Assembly: GCF_036067295.1 (NCBI RefSeq)
Contig: NZ_CP107954.1
Span: forward strand, 5,890,001-5,954,000
Origin: Kribbella sp. NBC_00382
GTDB lineage: Bacteria; Actinomycetota; Actinomycetes; Propionibacteriales; Kribbellaceae
Length of the DNA: 64,000 bases
Direction: 5' to 3'
A model generated the notes under the pieces. The model was not told the origin of the DNA, made no database searches, and was given only the letters and a program-made list of their open reading frames with translations. The position numbers and the translations under genes were made by a program. This document shows positions 59,312 to 64,000 of this stretch, piece by piece; position 1 is the first letter of the stretch; every line of letters starts with the position of its first letter.

Positions 59312-61960
59312 ATGGCTACCCGCACGTCTTCCCCGGCGCGGGCGCGGAAGTCGGCAGCTAGCAGCCCCGCATCGGGCCGCTCGGCAGCTGGTGGCCGCTC
59401 CCGTCCGTCAGGCGCCCAGAAGCGTGGGCAGAGCACGAAGCGCAGTGGTACCACCGCTGCGCGGACTGCCGTACCCAAATCCACTGGGGCCGGCCCGTTC
59501 GCGGCCGCCATGCTCGCCCTCGCCAGGGGGCTGGTCAAGGTCTGGATCGGGATCGCCCACCTGCTCGGCAGCATGGTCCGCGGCATCGGCCACGGCGCCC
59601 GTGACCTCGACCCCGCCCACCGCCGCGACGGCGCCGGCCTCACCCTGATCGGCCTGGCGTTCGTAGTGGCCGCCGCGATCTGGTGGGACATGCCCGGCGC
59701 GGTCGGCAAGGGCATCCGGGTGGCGGTCGGCGGCAGCGTCGGCATGCTCGGCTGGGCCGTCCCGCTGATGCTCCTGTTCATCGCGCTGCGCACCATGCGT
59801 CACCCGGACCGCAATGGCCCGGCCGGACGCCAGGTGATCGGCTGGACCGCGGTTTCGCTCGGAGTGCTCGGCCTGGTCCACATCGCCAACGGTCTGCCGC
59901 GTCCCGGCAACCCGTCCGACGGCAGGCTGCAGGACGCCGGGGGAGCGATCGGTTACGTCGTCTCCTCGCTGCTGTCCGACCTGCTCACGCAGTACGTCGC
60001 AGCGCCGCTGCTGGTGCTCCTTTCGCTCTTCGGCGCCCTCGTCGTCACCGGTACTCCGATCTATGCGATCCCGTTGCGAGTACGCGCGGCGTTCGACGTA
60101 CTGCTCGGACGTACTGAACTCCCGGCCGACGCGCCCTCAGTGGCTGCGGCCGCCGACGACACCGTGCGTCTGACGCGCAAGGAGCGCCGCGCGAAGGCTG
60201 CTCTGGACGACGACGGTGAGCCGACCGTCAAGCCCTACGACTCGCCGGTGCTCGAAGGCCGCGAGATCAACAAGCGCGGCCGCAAGAAGGCGCCGATCGA
60301 GACGGACGAAGAGCCGTACGACGTTGACGCGGACGCCGCTGCAGCAGCTGCCGCCGCGGCACCCCCGATCTATGGCGCGGTCGCCGGTGCGATGAAGGCC
60401 GGCTCCAAGAAGGACCCGGAGCCTGAGTCGGTCGTCGAGCCGCCTCCGCACACGCCGCTCCCGCAGCGGGTGGAGCAGCTCAGCCTCTCCGGTGACATCA
60501 CCTACACGCTGCCCGACGGCCAGATGCTCAAGCCTGGTTCGGTGCACAAGGCCCGTACGAAGGCTTCGGACGCGGTCGTCGACCGGCTGACCGAGGTGTT
60601 CGACCAGTTCGGCATCGACGCCCAGGTCACCGGCTACACGCGCGGACCGACAGTCACGCGGTACGAGGTGGAGCTCGGCTCCGCGGTCAAGGTCGAGAAG
60701 GTCACCGCGCTGTCGAAGAACATCGCGTACGCGGTGGCCTCGGCCGACGTCCGGATCCTGTCGCCGATCCCGGGCAAGTCCGCGATCGGCATCGAGATCC
60801 CGAACGTGGACAAGGAGATCGTCAGCCTCGGCGACGTGATCCGGTCCGCGACCGCGCGCAACGACCACCACCCGATGGTGGCCGGGCTCGGCAAGGACGT
60901 CGAGGGCGGCTTCGTCGTCGCCAACATGGCGAAGATGCCGCACCTGCTCGTCGCGGGTGCGACCGGCTCGGGTAAGTCGTCGTTCGTCAACTCGCTGATC
61001 ACCTCGGTGCTGATGCGGTCGACGCCGGACGAGGTCCGGATGGTGCTGGTCGACCCCAAGCGGGTCGAGCTGAACAACTACGAGGGCATCCCGCACCTGA
61101 TCACGCCGATCATCACCAGCGCGAAGAAGGCGGCCGAGGCGCTGCAGTGGGTCGTCCGCGAGATGGACATGCGCTACGACGACCTGGCGGCCTTCGGGTT
61201 CCGGCACGTCGACGACTTCAACAAGGCGGTCCGCGGCGGCAAGATCAAGCCGCCGCCGGGCAGCGAGCGCGTCCTCACGCCGTACCCGTACCTGCTGGTG
61301 ATCGTCGACGAGCTCGCCGACCTGATGATGGTCGCGCCGCGCGACGTCGAGGACTCGATCGTCCGGATCACCCAGTTGGCCCGGGCCGCCGGTATCCACC
61401 TGGTGCTGGCCACCCAGCGTCCTTCGGTCGACGTGGTGACCGGTCTGATCAAGGCGAACGTGCCGTCCCGGCTGGCCTTCGCGACCTCGTCGCTGGCGGA
61501 CAGCCGGGTCATTCTGGACCAGCCCGGCGCGGAGAAGCTGGTCGGCCAGGGTGACGGGCTGTTCCTGCCGATGGGCGCGAGCAAGCCGATGCGGATCCAG
61601 GGCGCCTGGGTCACCGAGAACGAGATCCGGGCGGTGGTCGAGCACTGCAAGGAGCAGCTGCAACCGACGTACCGCGAGGATCTGATCGCACCGACGGGGC
61701 CGAGCAAGGACCTCGACGACGAGATCGGGGACGACCTCGACCTGGTCGTCCAGGCGGCCGAGCTGATCGTGTCCACCCAGTTCGGCTCGACGTCGATGCT
61801 GCAACGTAAGCTCCGGGTCGGTTTCGCCAAGGCGGGCCGGCTGATGGACATCCTGGAGAGCCGGGGTGTGGTCGGGCCGAGCGAGGGTTCCAAGGCCCGC
61901 GACGTACTGGTGAAACCGGACGACCTAGAGGACTTCGTCGCCACATTGCGAGGAGAGTGA
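59312..61960 (+). CDS. ftsK: DNA translocase FtsK/SpoIIIE
   Basis: This 882-residue protein pumps chromosomal DNA through the division septum. It has a basic N-terminal tail, about four membrane helices (100-270), a variable acidic/Ala-rich linker, and the motor with Walker A GATGSGKSSF near residue 549, DPKRVELNNYEGIPHL and Walker B YLLVIVDELADLM. A C-terminal gamma winged helix (about 800-880, FGSTSMLQRKLRVGFAKAGR) binds the orienting KOPS-like DNA sites. ATG 59312 fits the -10 box. Confidence 0.96.
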   Translation: MATRTSSPARARKSAASSPASGRSAAGGRSRPSGAQKRGQSTKRSGTTAARTAVPKSTGAGPFAAAMLALARGLVKVWIGIAHLLGSMVRGIGHGARDLDPAHRRDGAGLTLIGLAFVVAAAIWWDMPGAVGKGIRVAVGGSVGMLGWAVPLMLLFIALRTMRHPDRNGPAGRQVIGWTAVSLGVLGLVHIANGLPRPGNPSDGRLQDAGGAIGYVVSSLLSDLLTQYVAAPLLVLLSLFGALVVTGTPIYAIPLRVRAAFDVLLGRTELPADAPSVAAAADDTVRLTRKERRAKAALDDDGEPTVKPYDSPVLEGREINKRGRKKAPIETDEEPYDVDADAAAAAAAAAPPIYGAVAGAMKAGSKKDPEPESVVEPPPHTPLPQRVEQLSLSGDITYTLPDGQMLKPGSVHKARTKASDAVVDRLTEVFDQFGIDAQVTGYTRGPTVTRYEVELGSAVKVEKVTALSKNIAYAVASADVRILSPIPGKSAIGIEIPNVDKEIVSLGDVIRSATARNDHHPMVAGLGKDVEGGFVVANMAKMPHLLVAGATGSGKSSFVNSLITSVLMRSTPDEVRMVLVDPKRVELNNYEGIPHLITPIITSAKKAAEALQWVVREMDMRYDDLAAFGFRHVDDFNKAVRGGKIKPPPGSERVLTPYPYLLVIVDELADLMMVAPRDVEDSIVRITQLARAAGIHLVLATQRPSVDVVTGLIKANVPSRLAFATSSLADSRVILDQPGAEKLVGQGDGLFLPMGASKPMRIQGAWVTENEIRAVVEHCKEQLQPTYREDLIAPTGPSKDLDDEIGDDLDLVVQAAELIVSTQFGSTSMLQRKLRVGFAKAGRLMDILESRGVVGPSEGSKARDVLVKPDDLEDFVATLRGE

Positions 61961-61963
61961 CCC

Positions 61964-62536
61964 GTGACCGCCCATACCGCGATGCCCCGGTCTGAGCAGC
62001 ACGCTGTCGACACCGATCCAGCCACCCACGAGTTCACCGTCAAGGCCTCCCAGAAGGTGCACGGAGCCCTGGCCGTCGGCGCCGGCCTGGTCGCGATCGG
62101 TTTCGCGACCTCGGCGTCGACCAGCCCCACCGGCGTACTGCGCTGGATCGCCGCGGCAGCTTTCGTCGTGCTCGCGGTGATCTGTGCGCGGGCGATGACC
62201 GTCGGGGCGATGCTGGTCGCCGACGAGGTCGGGATCCGGTTGCGGATCCGCAACGAATGGATCGGCACCCGATGGGAGGAGATCGAGGAGGTCACCGTGC
62301 TCAAGCGGCGGCACCCGCTCGATGACGGCCGGATCGCGGTCCACCTGTTCGACCCCGGACCGGTGCTCAGCGAGATGCCGGCCGCGACTCGCAAGGTCAC
62401 CGATGCCAACCGGCGGCTGACCGGCACCTCACTCGCGGTACCGTTCGGGTTGACGGCAAGGCCGTCCAACGGGGAAGTGGTACAGGCTCTGCACATGCTG
62501 GCGGACACCAGGTGTCCGGTCAGGGAACAAGTCTGA
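61964..62536 (+). CDS. Membrane protein with PH-like domain
   Basis: This 190-residue protein starts with GTG three bases after ftsK, with AGGAG before it, so it is probably co-transcribed with ftsK. Two hydrophobic helices (about 31-53 and 57-79) are followed by a small beta domain (ADEVGIRLRIRNEWIGTRWE, then VTVLKRRHPLDDGRIAVHL) that looks like a bacterial PH domain. No function is known to me; envelope association is the only inference. Confidence 0.82.
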   Translation: MTAHTAMPRSEQHAVDTDPATHEFTVKASQKVHGALAVGAGLVAIGFATSASTSPTGVLRWIAAAAFVVLAVICARAMTVGAMLVADEVGIRLRIRNEWIGTRWEEIEEVTVLKRRHPLDDGRIAVHLFDPGPVLSEMPAATRKVTDANRRLTGTSLAVPFGLTARPSNGEVVQALHMLADTRCPVREQV

Positions 62537-62629
62537 GCCTTGCGTGACCCCGTCGAGCCCAGGGCGTTGACTGTTGTGACGTCGGCGTACTGGTAGCCAA
62601 CTTCGTAGACGGTGGAGAGGTGGTGGGGC

Positions 62630-63391
62630 GTGAGCATCGGCAGCGAGCTCACGGCGGCCCGCGAACGGGCCGACATGACGATCGAGCAGCTGAGTACGTC
62701 GACCCGGATCAGATCCGGGCTGCTCGCCGCCATGGAGGCCGACGACTTCTCCCGCTGCGGCGGTAATTTCTATGCCCGCGGTCACATCCGGTCGATCGCG
62801 CGTGTGGTGAAGGCGGATCCGGAAGCCCTGCTGGCGAAGTTCGACGAGGCGAACCCGGCACCGCAGCCGGACCGCGTCCGTCGGGAGGAGCGCGCGAGCG
62901 ACAAGCGCCCGATCCTGCACTCGGCCCGCCCACGCTGGGGACTCGTCCTCGGCGCGATCCTGGTCGCCCTGATGGGCTGGGGCATCATGCGCCTCTTCAC
63001 CCTTCCCAGCGACGTCGAGGCCAACGCCTCCAAGACGACTCCGACGGCGGCCGTCACCACCCCCGCGCCCAAACCGTCCGCCAAGCCCACCGCGAAGCCG
63101 ACCACCCCCGGGAAACCGCAGAAGCCCGCTGCGCCCCTCCGCACCAAGCTCTCCCTGACCGCCCGAGGCGACGGCTCCTACGTCACCATCCGCAACTCAA
63201 AGGGCCTCAAACTCTTCCAGGGCGTCCTCGGCCCCGGCTCCACCCAAACCATCAACTACGCCGGCGAAATCCGCGTCACCTTGGAAAGCGGCGGCAACAT
63301 CACCGTCTACATCAACAACACCAAGGTCACCCCACCCGCCAAACGCTTCACCATCCTCCCCACCGGCAAAATAGCCACCCCCGAAGACTGA
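62630..63391 (+). CDS. RodZ-like protein (HTH_25, one membrane helix, DUF4115 domain)
   Basis: This 253-residue protein has an N-terminal XRE-like HTH (about 1-70, ELTAARERADMTIEQLSTST) as in RodZ/YmfM, a single membrane helix near 104-122, a Pro/Thr/Lys-rich linker and a C-terminal beta domain (LSLTARGDGSYVTIRNSKGL). RodZ proteins link the cytoskeleton to wall synthesis. GTG 62630 was chosen because the preceding GTGGGG/GAGAGG gives good spacing; GTG 62612 is in frame. It lies between ftsK and rimO, the usual actinobacterial order. Confidence 0.9.
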   Translation: MSIGSELTAARERADMTIEQLSTSTRIRSGLLAAMEADDFSRCGGNFYARGHIRSIARVVKADPEALLAKFDEANPAPQPDRVRREERASDKRPILHSARPRWGLVLGAILVALMGWGIMRLFTLPSDVEANASKTTPTAAVTTPAPKPSAKPTAKPTTPGKPQKPAAPLRTKLSLTARGDGSYVTIRNSKGLKLFQGVLGPGSTQTINYAGEIRVTLESGGNITVYINNTKVTPPAKRFTILPTGKIATPED

Positions 63392-63443
63392 CCCCGCTGC
63401 GCCAATTTCGATGCGGTCGGGGGAGGGGTCATACTCGGGGGTG

Positions 63444-64000
63444 ATGACTACGACTCCCACCACCGTTGCCCTGGTCACGCTGGGCTGTGCTCGTAACGAC
63501 GTCGACTCCGAGGAGTTGGCCGGCCGGCTCGAGGCCGGTGGTTTCCGGCTGGTCGAGGATGCCGCCGAGGCAGACACCGTGGTGGTGAACACCTGCGGAT
63601 TCGTCGAGGCCGCCAAGAAGGACTCGGTCGACACCTTGCTCGCCGCCTCCGACTACAAGGAGTCCGGCCGCACGCAGGCCGTCGTAGCAGTCGGCTGCCT
63701 GGCCGAGCGGTACGGCGAGCAGTTGGCCGAGGCGCTCCCGGAGACCGACGCAGTGCTCGGCTTCGACGACTACGCGGACATCTCCGACAAGCTCCGCTCG
63801 ATCCTCGCCGGCACCAAGCACCAGTCGCACGTCCCACGCGACCGCCGCAAGCTCCTCCCGCTAGCCCCCGCCGACCGCGCGAACGCCCACGGCGTAGCAG
63901 TCCCCGGCCACGGTGACAGCGCCAAGCAGGGCGACGCCGGCGAGCAGAACCCGAACGGCGCCACAGCTCCCGCTGCCGAGCAGAGCCTGGACAGCGAGGC
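63444..64000 (+). CDS. rimO: Ribosomal protein uS12 methylthiotransferase RimO, 3' truncated by window edge
   Basis: This radical-SAM methylthiotransferase modifies Asp of ribosomal protein S12. The visible 186 residues are the UPF0004 domain with its three cysteine ligands in VTLGCARNDVDSEE, NTCGFVEAAKKDS and VGCLAERYGEQL. The CxxxCxxC radical-SAM motif lies beyond the window. After VPRDRRKLLPL a polar, Gly/Ala-rich stretch (residues about 150-186) extends to the edge and seems longer than in typical RimO. ATG 63444 was chosen; GTG 63441 is also in frame. Confidence 0.94.
   Translation, partial: MTTTPTTVALVTLGCARNDVDSEELAGRLEAGGFRLVEDAAEADTVVVNTCGFVEAAKKDSVDTLLAASDYKESGRTQAVVAVGCLAERYGEQLAEALPETDAVLGFDDYADISDKLRSILAGTKHQSHVPRDRRKLLPLAPADRANAHGVAVPGHGDSAKQGDAGEQNPNGATAPAAEQSLDSE

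Overview
This is a GC-rich, gene-dense 64 kb stretch of an actinobacterial chromosome. A diaminopimelate pathway (dapA next to an RNase J gene, and dapB), FtsK with a cytoplasmic RodZ-like protein and RimO downstream, a DUF222/HNH endonuclease, a SAM-IV type riboswitch and many leaderless genes all fit this. Gene content and style suggest the Propionibacteriales, possibly a Kribbella-like soil organism; that placement is inference from general familiarity and not a search result. No rRNA, tRNA, CRISPR array or recognisable transposase was seen.

Layout. 1-4982: the 3' part of a peptide/nickel-type ABC importer operon (binding protein, two permeases, two ATPases) with 4-8 base overlaps. 4983-5480: three tandem copies of a ~170 bp unit. 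5509-9280: an AT-richer accessory stretch with an orphan membrane/SH3-like protein plus zinc-ribbon mini-protein, a gene-poor kilobase, and an XRE-ImmA/IrrE regulator coupled to a GNAT-like protein behind a strong palindromic operator. 9336-17178: an unknown membrane protein, a secreted GH76-type glycosidase with a LacI-type operator, a two-domain glycosyltransferase and a divergent polytopic membrane protein. 17236-22566: dapB, a small TPR-like membrane protein, an XRE-STAND-TPR regulator and a beta-helix protein whose 5' end looks lost. 22961-32565: a secreted S33 hydrolase, a two-subunit ABC exporter, DinB, VOC, alpha/beta hydrolase, DsbA-like, cupin and GlxA-type AraC genes.

32711-36952 holds a DUF222/HNH protein, one convincing and one doubtful small gene missed by length cut-offs, a GNAT and a DUF418 membrane protein. 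37152-40708 is paaABCDE, the phenylacetyl-CoA epoxidase operon, with an 11-bp inverted repeat around its promoter. 40810-44934 has two tandem S33 hydrolases and a YdjM-like protein. 45264-48919 is dapA-rnj-lacI. 48861-58291 carries a DMT-type membrane protein, an alpha/beta hydrolase divergent from a TetR gene with a shared operator, a fatty acid desaturase, a GAF-ANTAR protein, PhoD, prolyl oligopeptidase and a class V aminotransferase behind a SAM-IV riboswitch. 58585-64000: DinB, ftsK, a PH-like membrane protein, a RodZ-like protein and the start of rimO.

A recurring regulatory theme is a TAnnnT -10 box ending 6-8 bases before the start codon, seen at about a dozen genes. It predicts leaderless mRNAs and was used to fix several starts. 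Most intergenic structure is explained by these promoters, operators, terminators and the riboswitch. The least explained parts are the tandem repeat, the 5.5-9.3 kb accessory stretch and the folded 22.57-22.96 kb gap.
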